Positions 17,440 through 26,730 of a stretch of 61,227 bases of DNA are shown here, piece after piece. The position numbers and the translations under genes were made by a program. The DNA lies in NCBI GenBank assembly GCA_018241725.1, contig JAFEDI010000022.1, positions 1-61,227 of the forward strand, written 5' to 3'. The DNA comes from Pseudomonadota bacterium. Lineage in GTDB: Bacteria > Pseudomonadota > Gammaproteobacteria > Burkholderiales > Rhodocyclaceae. Within the stretch, counting starts at the first letter, position 1. Every line of letters starts with the position of its first letter. The notes under the pieces were generated by a model, which saw only the letters and a list, made by a program, of their open reading frames with translations, ran no database searches and had not been told where the DNA came from.

Positions 17440-18725
17440 TGGCCGGATATGTTCCTAGCGCACCTAACGCTCCTACGTTAGGTGTACCGTCTACTGGGGC
17501 AGCGGCAGAAACCAAGGCGTTATTCGGCGTCCTGCTTGACCGTGGGCAGGACTTCATCAATCGAACGATTGACGCGCTCAATGCGCTCGAAACGCTGCCT
17601 TCGCAGATCGTTCCCACGGCGCCGGTAGTGTCGTGGACTGACCCGGCGTTCACTCGCCCGACGGCGCTCGCGGGAGCACGGCCAGAGGCGCCCGTCCTTC
17701 CAGATGTTACGTTCACTCGCCCGACGGCGCTCGCGGGAGCACGGCCAGAGGCGCCCGTCCTTCCAGATGTTACGTTCACTCGCCCGACGGCGCTCGCGGG
17801 AGCACGGCCGGAGGCGCCGTTGATTCCGGGCGAGGCGGCGGCGCGGATTATCCTGGATTGGCTCGCCGACCCTGACCCCGAGGTGCGCAGGGCCTACGAG
17901 GCCGCGACCTTCGCGCGTGCGGCTGACAGGGCCGTGGCGGAGGGCATGCGGCTCTCTGACGAAGCCACTTCCCGGTGGGCTGCTGCGGGGTTTAGTCTTC
18001 CACCCGGAATGCTGAACGCGCAGTTGGATCGCATCCAGGGGCAGGTCTCAAACGCGACACTGCAGGCTAGCTACGAGGCGATGACGCGCGCACAGGACTT
18101 GCAGATTCAGAAGTACACCCTATGTATTCAGCAGGTTCTTGGCGCTATTACTGATATCTACAAAGCTGAGACTTCTGTATACGTTGGAGATAGGAACGCC
18201 GACTCCGAGGCGTTGAAGGCGGAAGCTGACGTGTATGGGGCTAAAGTGCAGGCTCTCGGGGTAAAGACAGAGGTTTACAAAGCGCAGACCTCTGCTTATA
18301 TCGGTGAGCGGAACGCGGATGCGGAGGCGCTACGGTCTGAGGCGGCTGTATACGAGGCTAGTGTGCGGGCGTTAGAGGTAAACACCGATATATACAAGGC
18401 GCAGACTTCGGTATACGTTGGGGACAGGAATGCAGACGCAGAGGCGCTGAAGGCGGAGGCCGATGTGTTTGGCGCTAAAGTTCAGGCGCTTGTTCAACGA
18501 GTCACGATGGAACTTCGTGGGTCGGAGATCGAAAATAACGTGATGATTGCGAACCTACAGCTTATAGAAAAAGCTATGGGGGAGATCGCGCAGACGTATG
18601 CCCAGTTGGCGGCGGGAGCTACTTCTGCGCTACACGCAAGCACCGGGTTTGAAGACCGTGCTCAGTACACGAACAGCCAGGGTACGGACTGGCGCGTGGA
18701 CTGGGGCTTCCGGGCGGATTACTGA
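17439..18725 (+). CDS. extended repeat / coiled-coil virion protein, 428 aa
   Basis: The start is ATG 17439 at the preceding stop; the frame stays open upstream but that part is a shadow. Residues of about 65-130 are three 21-residue repeats of the type FTRPTALAGARPEAPVLPDV. Residues of about 245-355 hold three 35-residue repeats with IYKAQTSVYVGDRNADAEAL, predicted helical. The C-terminus is aromatic (DWRVDWGFRADY). The layout suggests a long fibrous or ejected protein that tolerates repeat-number change. It precedes the two internal-protein genes. No family is recognised. Confidence 0.65.
   Translation: MAGYVPSAPNAPTLGVPSTGAAAETKALFGVLLDRGQDFINRTIDALNALETLPSQIVPTAPVVSWTDPAFTRPTALAGARPEAPVLPDVTFTRPTALAGARPEAPVLPDVTFTRPTALAGARPEAPLIPGEAAARIILDWLADPDPEVRRAYEAATFARAADRAVAEGMRLSDEATSRWAAAGFSLPPGMLNAQLDRIQGQVSNATLQASYEAMTRAQDLQIQKYTLCIQQVLGAITDIYKAETSVYVGDRNADSEALKAEADVYGAKVQALGVKTEVYKAQTSAYIGERNADAEALRSEAAVYEASVRALEVNTDIYKAQTSVYVGDRNADAEALKAEADVFGAKVQALVQRVTMELRGSEIENNVMIANLQLIEKAMGEIAQTYAQLAAGATSALHASTGFEDRAQYTNSQGTDWRVDWGFRADY
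17648..17809 (+). repeat. 63-bp in-frame tandem repeat
   Basis: GTTCACTCGCCCGACGGCGC recurs at 17648, 17711 and 17774, exactly 63 bp apart. The first two units are almost identical over the whole 63 bp, and the third diverges after 36 bp. The unit is richer in G+C than the rest of the gene. Copy number is likely to vary by slippage or recombination. Confidence 0.9.
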
Positions 18726-18736
18726 GGGTTACGATT

Positions 18737-20683
18737 ATGGCTGATTACAGACCGATGCCTCGTGGCGCGTATGATGCGAACGGTCGCCCGATCGGTCGTT
18801 GGCCGGAACCTCCGGAGCCTGTAGCTCCGCGGCAAGATTTGCTGCCTACTCCTGCGCCGGCTCCTGCTCCGGCCCCCGTGCAACGTACTTCCCCGGGGGG
18901 TGTGGGTTGGATGCCGAATAAGCAAGAACGCGACATGATGCAGGATTTGTATCCGGAGTCTACTCCGCGCCCGCCTACCCGCTTGGAGAAGTTCTTTCAG
19001 TGGCTATCCGGGTCTAGTGACGCGGGAGCAGCGGTTAACTACGATCCTAACGCGCGCGGGTTTGCGCTGCGAGACGCTACTATCCCGACGGCTGCCGTTA
19101 CTAATACATCGACGGCGACCCCTCCGGTGTACGTAGATTTCTTACGCCCGGATATGCAGGGGCTTGTACAGCAAGAAGCAAGTAGAATGACTGCGCAGCC
19201 TGAATTGCGTAGAGCGTATAATGGGGTGGTTGATTATACGTCTGATAATATAGTTCCCGCTATTGAGGGTTATCGCGAACCAGCGTCGGATTTCGTATCT
19301 CGGCAGGTACTCGAACCGGTGATCGGCGGCGTGCCGTCGCGTGCGCCCGGTGCCCCTGACGTTCCCCCGTTCCGGTGGGGGGTAGAAGGCAGAAACACCG
19401 CGGGTGGATTATTCCGTGCCCCGGAACTCGACGGGTTATACGGCCGAGCCGTTGATTATACGTCGGGTACTATTATCCCCGCGGCTCGCGATGCGTATGA
19501 TCGCGCGGTTGATTATACGTCGGGTACTATTATCCCGGCTATTAGTCGCGCCGCAGATGCTACGTCCGGGTGGATAGATACTGCGGCGCGGGCGTATGGT
19601 GGGGAGACACGGGCTCAGGCGGCTACATTGTCCCTTCCTGGGGGCCGTGCTCCATTGCCGACGGCGGAGAGTTACCCGGATCACTTCCAAGTGCCGGGCG
19701 GGCGTATCGGCGCCCCCTCGGTTACTGCGCCCCCGCCTGCGCCAGTTACTACCTCCCCCGAGATAGCCGTTCCGTACGCTGGAGGCACGTATTACCGCAA
19801 TGATTCGTCCGGCGTCCCCGTGCTTAGTAATGTCCCCGGAGGTACATACGGTATCGGGTTCAATTCCGCCCCCGCGTATGCTATGGGCGCGACACTTGCG
19901 GCTCAGCGGCCGGATATCTACAACCCGGACGGCACCCCACGGCAGACTACATTTGGTGGGCAGGCAGTTGACCCGGGGCTCGCTGACACAGTAGCTACGG
20001 TGTCTCAGATTACTAAGGACATGCAGGCGCTTAATCCGCGCGGCGGCCCTCCGCGGATCGTCGGAGAGGAAGACCCGTTCGATGCTGCCATCCGCAGCGT
20101 TCGTTCTTCGGGGTTGTCTAAGAACACCCAAGCGAAGTATATCGCCGATATTACGCAGCAGCGGGCTAACGCAAGTCAGGCGGCTGCTAGGGACGCTACT
20201 AGCTTAGCCACTGCTCGGATCGGCGCCGATTCTGCTAATGCTAGGCTAGCGGCAGAGGATAAGCGGGAGGCCGATCGCCTCGACCTCGGACGCGCTAAAT
20301 TAGCTGCGGATGTCGCGGGTAGAGGTAGGGTTACTACGGAGGAGGTGCCCGTTGTGTTTGGTAAGATAGCGGGTAATCCTACTCCTGAAAATAAAGCGGG
20401 TATCATTCATACCGCGGTACAGGGGAAGTACGTCGGATCGGGGATTACTCCCGAAGCCGCGTCGGCCGCCCTACGCGCGAATATCACATCAGATATAAAC
20501 CGATACTTTGACGCCGCTATGAGTAAGCCGGAGGAGAGGGCTAAGCTCGAAGCTGAGTTCGGCACGTCTGACGAGGCGAAGCTACGTGAGGAGTATCTAC
20601 TCCGCGCATACCGCCAGAGGACGACTCGGCAGCGAACCACGCAACCTACTACCGGAATCGGCGGTACATCGTTAGAGGAATAA
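18737..20683 (+). CDS. putative internal virion / ejection protein, 648 aa
   Basis: The N-terminus is Pro/Ala rich (PTPAPAPAPAPVQ). The middle has repeated VDYTSGTIIPA segments (near residues 157, 235 and 255). The C-terminal half contains a long charged Ala-rich helix (ATARIGADSANARLAAEDKR). It lies directly upstream of the 1980-residue protein at the end of the late operon, where podoviruses encode proteins packaged in the head and ejected with DNA. GAGGG precedes the start. No enzyme motif is seen. Confidence 0.6.
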   Translation: MADYRPMPRGAYDANGRPIGRWPEPPEPVAPRQDLLPTPAPAPAPAPVQRTSPGGVGWMPNKQERDMMQDLYPESTPRPPTRLEKFFQWLSGSSDAGAAVNYDPNARGFALRDATIPTAAVTNTSTATPPVYVDFLRPDMQGLVQQEASRMTAQPELRRAYNGVVDYTSDNIVPAIEGYREPASDFVSRQVLEPVIGGVPSRAPGAPDVPPFRWGVEGRNTAGGLFRAPELDGLYGRAVDYTSGTIIPAARDAYDRAVDYTSGTIIPAISRAADATSGWIDTAARAYGGETRAQAATLSLPGGRAPLPTAESYPDHFQVPGGRIGAPSVTAPPPAPVTTSPEIAVPYAGGTYYRNDSSGVPVLSNVPGGTYGIGFNSAPAYAMGATLAAQRPDIYNPDGTPRQTTFGGQAVDPGLADTVATVSQITKDMQALNPRGGPPRIVGEEDPFDAAIRSVRSSGLSKNTQAKYIADITQQRANASQAAARDATSLATARIGADSANARLAAEDKREADRLDLGRAKLAADVAGRGRVTTEEVPVVFGKIAGNPTPENKAGIIHTAVQGKYVGSGITPEAASAALRANITSDINRYFDAAMSKPEERAKLEAEFGTSDEAKLREEYLLRAYRQRTTRQRTTQPTTGIGGTSLEE

Positions 20684-20688
20684 TACGC

Positions 20689-23600
20689 ATGGCCTCTACC
20701 ATGTTCGATACGATTATGGCTCGCATGGACGCCGGCACGCTCGATGACCAGACGCCCGCGCCTGCCGCTCGCGTTGCGCCCACAGGGAGCGACGTGGTGC
20801 AGGGTGCCACCTCTGGTCTCGGGATGACGGTGCAGGGCGCTGGCGCGCTTGGAGAGGCCCTTAGCGGGGGGGCTGTGGGGTCGGGCCTGCGTCAGGCCGG
20901 AGCGGGGATTTCGGAGCGGGCCGCCGCCGCTGCACCGGGTGCGCAGCCCGGGGCCGGGTACGCCGATGAGACGCAGTTCAACATCTCGCAGAGCCTGGGC
21001 TCCTCCGTTCCGCTGTCGGCCGCTGGCGCGCTCGGTGGCGCCGCGATTGGTCGCGGGATCGGCATGGCGCTCGGGTCTTTCGGTGGCCCGATCGGTACGT
21101 TCGTAGGCGGGGCAGCTGGCGGAGTCCTCGGGTCCGCCGCCGCGTCATTCTTGTCCGAACTCGGGCAGATGCGGCAGGAGCAGGTGGCTACGGGCAAGGG
21201 GGGGCAGGCGTCCGACCTTCTCCCCTACGCCGCGGCTTCGGCGGCGCTCGAACTCGGTAACACCGCCCTGGATACAGGGGTCGGAGCGATGGCCGCAGCG
21301 GCGTCGCGGCGGCTCCCCGTGGCGGGTCCGGTGATCGGCCCGGTGGTCAACGCGCTCGCAGGCAAACAGGGCTCGACTCGGCGGGCGCTTACCGCGGGTG
21401 TCGCCGCTGGCGCTGCAACTAGCGCTATCACGGAGCCCCCGATTGAGGCGGCGCAGGAATACTCGCAGGTACTCGCGCGGCAGACGTACGACCCGGAATA
21501 CACCGTGGATAGGCCGGAGGTGCAGCAGAGGCTATCCGACGCCGCGTGGCAAGCCCTGAAGATGGCTCCCTGGATGGGCGGCGGGCTAGGTCTGCTTGGC
21601 GGCGTCGGACACGTGGCGCAGAAGCGCGAAGCTGATCGGGTCGATCTGGCTACGCGGCTGGCAGAAGCTACTGGTATTACCCCACAACTCGATCGCGCAC
21701 CTACTGTGGCTGATCTGACCCCGGTGTATGAACAGTACGCGGCGGCTAACGGGGTAGATATCTCCGGTATTAAGTCTTCTGGGTCTGCTCGGCTGCTAGA
21801 CATTTACGGGGTAGTTACGGACGCTATCCGTGCTAATGAGCAATCGGATGTAGCCGCACGACAGACTGCGGAGCAAGCACGATCTCAGTTAGAAGCCAAC
21901 GCTAACGCTATTGGCGTGCCTACGCAGAACAGGACTTCCACGGATATCCTGAAAGAGATTCTTACGGTTACTGAACGTCGTAGAGCGGAGAACGAATCTG
22001 CGGCAGTAGCCGTAAACCCCGTCGTGCTTAAAGGAGAAGTCGCTCGTGTGCTTGGTATTCAGTACGCAGATGATACGTCTCGTAGTGTATTGTTCGGGGG
22101 AACCGCAGAGGAGATTAAGAAAGTAATCTCGCATCTTAATTCTACTGCTACTAAACTAGGTCTTGACCCGAAGCAGGTAGAAGGCGCAGGCGTAGATAAA
22201 GCGCAGGGGCTATATACCGCGGTGGTTGAGCAGATTGCGAATAATATCCGACAGACCGCGCTTAATACCCGGCTGGGTCTCGGGGAAGTTGATACAGCAG
22301 CACGTACGCAGCGTAGGCAGGAAGCTACCGACGCGATTAAGAAGATCGGAAATATCCCCGTTCGCAGTATTACCGCAGAGACTGTTACTAAGGCGCTCAA
22401 ACAGATTAGTAAGATTGATCCGTTACACCCGGCTAACTTCGCTACTGATAGTCGCGCAGTGATGCCGGACACTACGGTTATGTTCGTCAATAGTACGGCG
22501 GCTACTACGTATCACGTAGATGCGATCGACGCGCAGGGCAACGCGAAACTCACCAGCTACGCCACTGGGGATTCGTTCGTCGTGCCTAGCGATCAGGTTC
22601 AAAAGGTGCTGGCCCCGATCAACTTAGCTAAGTGGAACGCCGCAGTTAATGACGTAAGTACGTCTGTAGCAGATCGGACCCGGCTCATTGTTGCGTCTAC
22701 CGACCCTGATGCGATAGCGGAGAAGGTTAGAGAATACAGTGGGGCTCCGACTGCTCCGACTGCTCCGACTGCTCCGACTGCTCCGACTGCTCCGACTGCT
22801 CCGACTGCTCCGACTGCTCCGACTGCTCCGACTGCTCCAACTTCGTCTCGTAGCAAGGAGCAGTTACGCCCGTTGCCCGGCCTGGATAAAGTCTTAGCAG
22901 TTGAGCGGGTAGGTGCGCAGCTAACTAAAACAGGAAAGGCGTACTTGAATTTCGTCCGATGGGGGGAACGCGGAGATAGCCTACTTAAGGAAGCTAAGTA
23001 TTCTAAGCTGCTTAACGCGGTTAAACAGGGGAACGCCAAAACAATACTCGAAGAACTTGAGGCTACATACCCGTATCCTAATATAAACAGGGCTATCGTC
23101 GCACGGCTACGACAGTTAAACGACGTGCGCGGCTCGGTTAGCTTGAGCGTGCAAATTAAGCCCCCACCGAAGGCTACGTGGGCGGGCGCGTATGATCCTG
23201 TGTCGCACACTATCCTCCTGCATCCGTCGAAGGGGCTTAGCCGCGGAACGCTTCTACACGAACTCGTCCATGCGTACACGGCGATTCAGATTGAAAATAT
23301 AAAGCGGGGGAAGAGCCCGAAGACGGAAGCGTATGTTCAGCTAAACCGCGTGTACAATGATGTGAAGAAGTATCTCGCGGAGCGCGGTATTACGGCATAC
23401 GCGATGCAGGATTTACACGAGTTCGTTGCGGAAGCAATGTCAGACGCGGGGTTCCAGACGATACTACATGAGTTTGAGGCGGTGGGGAAGAAGTCTGCGT
23501 GGACTAAGTTCGTAGACGTAGTTGCGAAGCTATTAGGTCTTCTCAATACTGACGGGCTCGCCCGAGTTATGTCTCTCGTAGATGAGGTTGCGTTCTCGCA

Positions 23601-26600
23601 GATAGAAGGCCGTAAGTCGCTATCATACCTCGCTAAAGACTTTACTGGGTTGCAGATGTACGCTCAGTCTACGATCGAACCTACCGAGGAAGAAAACGCG
23701 GCCCGCATACGCTCCGTTACGAAGGTTCCTACTACGGCTACGCGGTTCTCATCGGCACTTACCCGCTTAGAAAACTTGGCGCTTACCATCGCGCCAATGG
23801 ATAAGTTTGTCCGGCACACGTCTCGTTATTTTTCTGGCATGCCGATCAACCCGATGACGGCTATTAACCGACTGCGGCAGGAACGCACGAACTTTGAAGA
23901 CACCCTGGCTACTGAGGCGACCCGTAATGTCCACTTGTGGGATAAGCTCTTCTCTGCTGACCAGAAAAACCAGATTAACCTTGTGGCTGACCGTATGGCG
24001 AGTACGCTTCTTGATCCTCGTCTGCCGCTATCGGCTCAGGAGTTTACACAGGATGAATGGACTAGGCGCGGACTAGATCAGAAGTTCGGGTCGTACGCAG
24101 AATCATACGCGCAGACGAAGGGGGCGTATGACGCGCTTAATAAGCAGCAGAAAGATGCTGTTAGTACTATGTTTGGGGCGGTTAAGTCTCTAACTAACCG
24201 GTATCTCGACGCGCTTACTACGCGGTACATGGAGAGCCTAGACCCGGAGAAATTCTCCCATGAGGAGCGAGTTAAAGCGGCTACGGAATTCCGGGAGAAT
24301 TTCAAACTACTACCCGGGGCGTACATGCCTAATATGCGTATCGGTAAATACCTCCTTTCGGTGGGCAATATCGTTACGCAGCCGGATGGTAGCCGTAAGT
24401 TCGTACGGCAATATATCGAAGGTTTGGAGTCACACGCGGCGGCTGTCCAACGGGTGAAAGACCTGGAAGCTGCCGGGAAGCACGCTTTCTTCGAGGAGAA
24501 ACAGGCGTTCCATGAGCGAGTGGAAGGCGTGGGTGCGGAAGTAGTCAATCGGATGGAGGGGGCATTGCGGGCAAGTTTCGCGCGTAGGTCAGGGGTAGAC
24601 CCTAACAGCGAAGAAGCGGCTGCGTTTGAGCAGGCCGTAAATTATACGGTTAGCGTACTCCGCGAAGCCGCTATCGACGCGCTACCCGAGTCTTCGTTCT
24701 TCAAGAACCAGCAGCGCAGAGAGTTCATCGCTGGCCAATCGCAGGATCGTATCCGTGACTATCTTCTGTTTACGATGAAGATGTCGCATCGGATCGGTGA
24801 TGCTGAGTTTGGACTGAAGCAGTACAACGAACTCGCGAAAATGCGGGCCTATATACGTCAGGCTAAGCAGGGCGTATCGTCTTCGTCGCGCGTTATTCCG
24901 GAGATGTCTACGGTGTATAACGCTATGGCGGAGCGGGTTCGTGGAAGTATGAAGTCCGGGACAAACGGGCTTACGGATATGCTGTCTCGTATCTCGTTCG
25001 CCATGTATCTGTCTAGTCCGTCACAATTTATTGTCCAGGCTACGCAGCCGTATACGTACTGGGCGGCAAAAATGATCGGATCGGGGCACGACGCCGCGGA
25101 TGTCTACGGCAAACTGAACAAGTGGATGTTTAAGAATCTTACGAATAAGCGGCTGCGCCAGCAGAGCTTGGAGGATGAGTTATACACTCCTGAGATAGAG
25201 ACTGCGCTGGATACCTTCCGCACAGTTACCCTCGACGACGTACTAGAAGGACGGATTAATAAGCCAGTCGGCGACTACGTGCTATCTAAGGAACAGATCA
25301 ACGCGGCTATGTCCGCTATGTCGCCCGAAACGCAGCAGAAGATCGCGTTACGTCTTGCGCTCGACCGCGGTCTTATTGACATCTCTCTCGTCCACGAAGG
25401 GCGTCGGCGTGCGTCTGAGGCTACGGTAGATACGGAGGCAGGCACGGCCATCCCGCTGATTACTCGCGCGTGGCACGGGTTCGAGAAAGTCCTAGCGCTA
25501 CCTATGCAGAAGTCCGAGACTTGGGTGCGCATGTCTACCATGCTATCCGGGTTTGAGCTGGCTCGCGAAAAGGGCGTGTCATTCCTGGACGCCGTACTGT
25601 GGTCCGAGAACATGACCCGCGAGACCCAGTTCGATTACACGTCTCCTAATCGCGCTCCTGTGCTAAATAATCCTACTGCACGGTTGCTGTCTAATATGCA
25701 GACGTTCCGCATCAATACGATCGCGTCGTCGCTAATGGACATGCACGATGCGTTCTCTAAGGCGTCTACGCCGGAAGAGAAGAAGGCGGCTCGTACTGCG
25801 CTTATGTGGATGTATGCGTCTACAGCGTCTCTCGGTGGCGTAGCTGCAGTTCCTTTTGCGGGATTAACTTTATGGATTACGAGCCTGCTACTATCTTACC
25901 TTGATGACGACCCCCAAGACGTAGACCTGAAAGAGGAGCTAGATAAGGCCCTGCTATCCGGTCCATTCGGAACCGTGTTCGCTCGTGGTATCCCGGCGGC
26001 GCTCGGGGCTGACATATCTAAGCGTGTTACCCTCAGTGACTTAGTAACTATTCCGTTCGCAGATATGCCAGACTATATTGAGGGTCGGGCTGCGTCAGAT
26101 CGGCTAGCCGCAACTATCCTAGGCCCGACGTTCGATGCGTCTGTCCGCATGGGTTTGGAAGCCCGTAAAGCTATGCAGGACGGGGACTGGGTTAAGTTCC
26201 TTACAGTATTCATGCCTAAGATGTTAGCTGATGGCGTTAAGGCCACGGACATAGCTACTAATGGTGTGCGCACCGCTGATGGCACGATGCTGATTCAAGA
26301 CCCTAGCCCGTGGGATGTTATATCCGCGGCACTCGGTATCCGTTCCACTGAGGTGTCGTTGCAGCGCGACCTGAATGCGTACCAGGTAGTCGGCGACCGT
26401 GAGCTAGCGCACACGAAGGGCCGGATCATGGACCGGTATGTACGCGCAGTGCAGGAAGACGGCGACATTACTGGCGCGCTCGCAGATATGATGCAGTGGA
26501 ACGAACTGCACCCGGAAGCGGCGATCGAAGGGACGGCGATCCGGGCGGCGATCCGAGCGGCGTTCCGCCAGCAGACGGCGCCCGCGCAGACCGTCGATGA

Positions 26601-26631
26601 GCGGCTGGCGGCCCTGGCGGAACGCGGATAA
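20689..26631 (+). CDS. giant internal polyvalent protein with zincin-like peptidase motif
   Basis: This is the largest gene, 1980 residues and last in the late operon. Residues of about 100-165 are a Gly/Ala-rich hydrophobic segment (GGAAIGRGIGMALGSFGGPI) that could insert in membranes. An Ala-Pro-Thr repeat starts at residue 686. HELVH at residues 857-861 is a metallopeptidase zinc motif, and DLHEFVAEAM about 50 residues later may give the third ligand. The last 600 residues include ARLLSNMQTFRINTIASSLM and ISFAMYLSSPSQFIVQATQP, resembling polyvalent-protein LPD38-type domains. It is probably ejected into the host. I found no polymerase motifs of the N4 virion RNA polymerase kind. Confidence 0.75.
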   Translation: MASTMFDTIMARMDAGTLDDQTPAPAARVAPTGSDVVQGATSGLGMTVQGAGALGEALSGGAVGSGLRQAGAGISERAAAAAPGAQPGAGYADETQFNISQSLGSSVPLSAAGALGGAAIGRGIGMALGSFGGPIGTFVGGAAGGVLGSAAASFLSELGQMRQEQVATGKGGQASDLLPYAAASAALELGNTALDTGVGAMAAAASRRLPVAGPVIGPVVNALAGKQGSTRRALTAGVAAGAATSAITEPPIEAAQEYSQVLARQTYDPEYTVDRPEVQQRLSDAAWQALKMAPWMGGGLGLLGGVGHVAQKREADRVDLATRLAEATGITPQLDRAPTVADLTPVYEQYAAANGVDISGIKSSGSARLLDIYGVVTDAIRANEQSDVAARQTAEQARSQLEANANAIGVPTQNRTSTDILKEILTVTERRRAENESAAVAVNPVVLKGEVARVLGIQYADDTSRSVLFGGTAEEIKKVISHLNSTATKLGLDPKQVEGAGVDKAQGLYTAVVEQIANNIRQTALNTRLGLGEVDTAARTQRRQEATDAIKKIGNIPVRSITAETVTKALKQISKIDPLHPANFATDSRAVMPDTTVMFVNSTAATTYHVDAIDAQGNAKLTSYATGDSFVVPSDQVQKVLAPINLAKWNAAVNDVSTSVADRTRLIVASTDPDAIAEKVREYSGAPTAPTAPTAPTAPTAPTAPTAPTAPTAPTAPTSSRSKEQLRPLPGLDKVLAVERVGAQLTKTGKAYLNFVRWGERGDSLLKEAKYSKLLNAVKQGNAKTILEELEATYPYPNINRAIVARLRQLNDVRGSVSLSVQIKPPPKATWAGAYDPVSHTILLHPSKGLSRGTLLHELVHAYTAIQIENIKRGKSPKTEAYVQLNRVYNDVKKYLAERGITAYAMQDLHEFVAEAMSDAGFQTILHEFEAVGKKSAWTKFVDVVAKLLGLLNTDGLARVMSLVDEVAFSQIEGRKSLSYLAKDFTGLQMYAQSTIEPTEEENAARIRSVTKVPTTATRFSSALTRLENLALTIAPMDKFVRHTSRYFSGMPINPMTAINRLRQERTNFEDTLATEATRNVHLWDKLFSADQKNQINLVADRMASTLLDPRLPLSAQEFTQDEWTRRGLDQKFGSYAESYAQTKGAYDALNKQQKDAVSTMFGAVKSLTNRYLDALTTRYMESLDPEKFSHEERVKAATEFRENFKLLPGAYMPNMRIGKYLLSVGNIVTQPDGSRKFVRQYIEGLESHAAAVQRVKDLEAAGKHAFFEEKQAFHERVEGVGAEVVNRMEGALRASFARRSGVDPNSEEAAAFEQAVNYTVSVLREAAIDALPESSFFKNQQRREFIAGQSQDRIRDYLLFTMKMSHRIGDAEFGLKQYNELAKMRAYIRQAKQGVSSSSRVIPEMSTVYNAMAERVRGSMKSGTNGLTDMLSRISFAMYLSSPSQFIVQATQPYTYWAAKMIGSGHDAADVYGKLNKWMFKNLTNKRLRQQSLEDELYTPEIETALDTFRTVTLDDVLEGRINKPVGDYVLSKEQINAAMSAMSPETQQKIALRLALDRGLIDISLVHEGRRRASEATVDTEAGTAIPLITRAWHGFEKVLALPMQKSETWVRMSTMLSGFELAREKGVSFLDAVLWSENMTRETQFDYTSPNRAPVLNNPTARLLSNMQTFRINTIASSLMDMHDAFSKASTPEEKKAARTALMWMYASTASLGGVAAVPFAGLTLWITSLLLSYLDDDPQDVDLKEELDKALLSGPFGTVFARGIPAALGADISKRVTLSDLVTIPFADMPDYIEGRAASDRLAATILGPTFDASVRMGLEARKAMQDGDWVKFLTVFMPKMLADGVKATDIATNGVRTADGTMLIQDPSPWDVISAALGIRSTEVSLQRDLNAYQVVGDRELAHTKGRIMDRYVRAVQEDGDITGALADMMQWNELHPEAAIEGTAIRAAIRAAFRQQTAPAQTVDERLAALAERG
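22744..22842 (+). repeat. 9-bp minisatellite encoding Ala-Pro-Thr repeats
   Basis: Ten perfect copies of GCTCCGACT occupy 22744-22833 and an eleventh copy with one change follows. They encode a rigid linker of Ala-Pro-Thr units between two parts of the giant internal protein. Perfect units suggest recent slippage, so length may vary among genomes or reads. Confidence 0.95.
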
Positions 26632-26687
26632 AAAGAACCCGCCGGAGGGGGGCCACGGCGGGTTAACAGGGGGAGGAGAGATGAAGC
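26630..26687 (-). ncRNA. candidate small RNA with anti-Shine-Dalgarno tract
   Basis: A consensus-like promoter at 26695-26723 points leftward. From the expected start near 26687, an RNA of about 58 nt would end at the terminator 26636-26664. Its single-stranded 5' part contains CUCUCCUCCCCC, complementary to strong ribosome binding sites of the GGAGGA type. It lies between the stops of two convergent operons and no gene is read from it leftward. Promoter spacing and terminator are seen; transcription and function are inferred. Confidence 0.45.
26636..26664 (-). terminator. terminator between the two convergent main operons
   Basis: AACCCGCCG and CGGCGGGTT form a 9-bp stem with an 11-base loop. 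On the minus strand the hairpin is followed by a T-run (CTTTTTA), so it works as an intrinsic terminator for leftward transcripts. It is also just after the stop of the giant rightward gene, where it may slow rightward transcription, although no T-run follows on that side. Confidence 0.85.
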
Positions 26688-26694
26688 AGGAAGA

Positions 26695-26723
26695 AGTCTA
26701 GCCCGTAGTCGCGGGAGTGTCAA
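26695..26723 (-). promoter_or_regulatory. sigma-70 promoter pointing at the operon-end terminator
   Basis: On the minus strand TTGACA (26723-26718) is followed by a 17-bp spacer and TAGACT (26700-26695). This is a full -35 match, ideal spacing and a four-of-six -10 match (T-A-x-A-x-T). It starts 8 bp after the last leftward gene ends, so it cannot serve that gene and would only transcribe the short stretch up to the terminator. Confidence 0.6.
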
Positions 26724-26730
26724 GTGGGGG

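Noticed and set aside
20689-26631. N4-like virion RNA polymerase
   Set aside because: Because the capsid is of the N4-gp56 type I looked for single-subunit polymerase motifs in the 1980-residue protein. It is much shorter than the N4 enzyme and shows peptidase-like and polyvalent-type segments instead.
26666-26700. plus-strand ribosome binding site with 6-codon frame MKQEEV after the late operon
   Set aside because: Too short to support as a gene; it may be only the complement of the candidate small RNA. Mentioned there as a possible antisense target.
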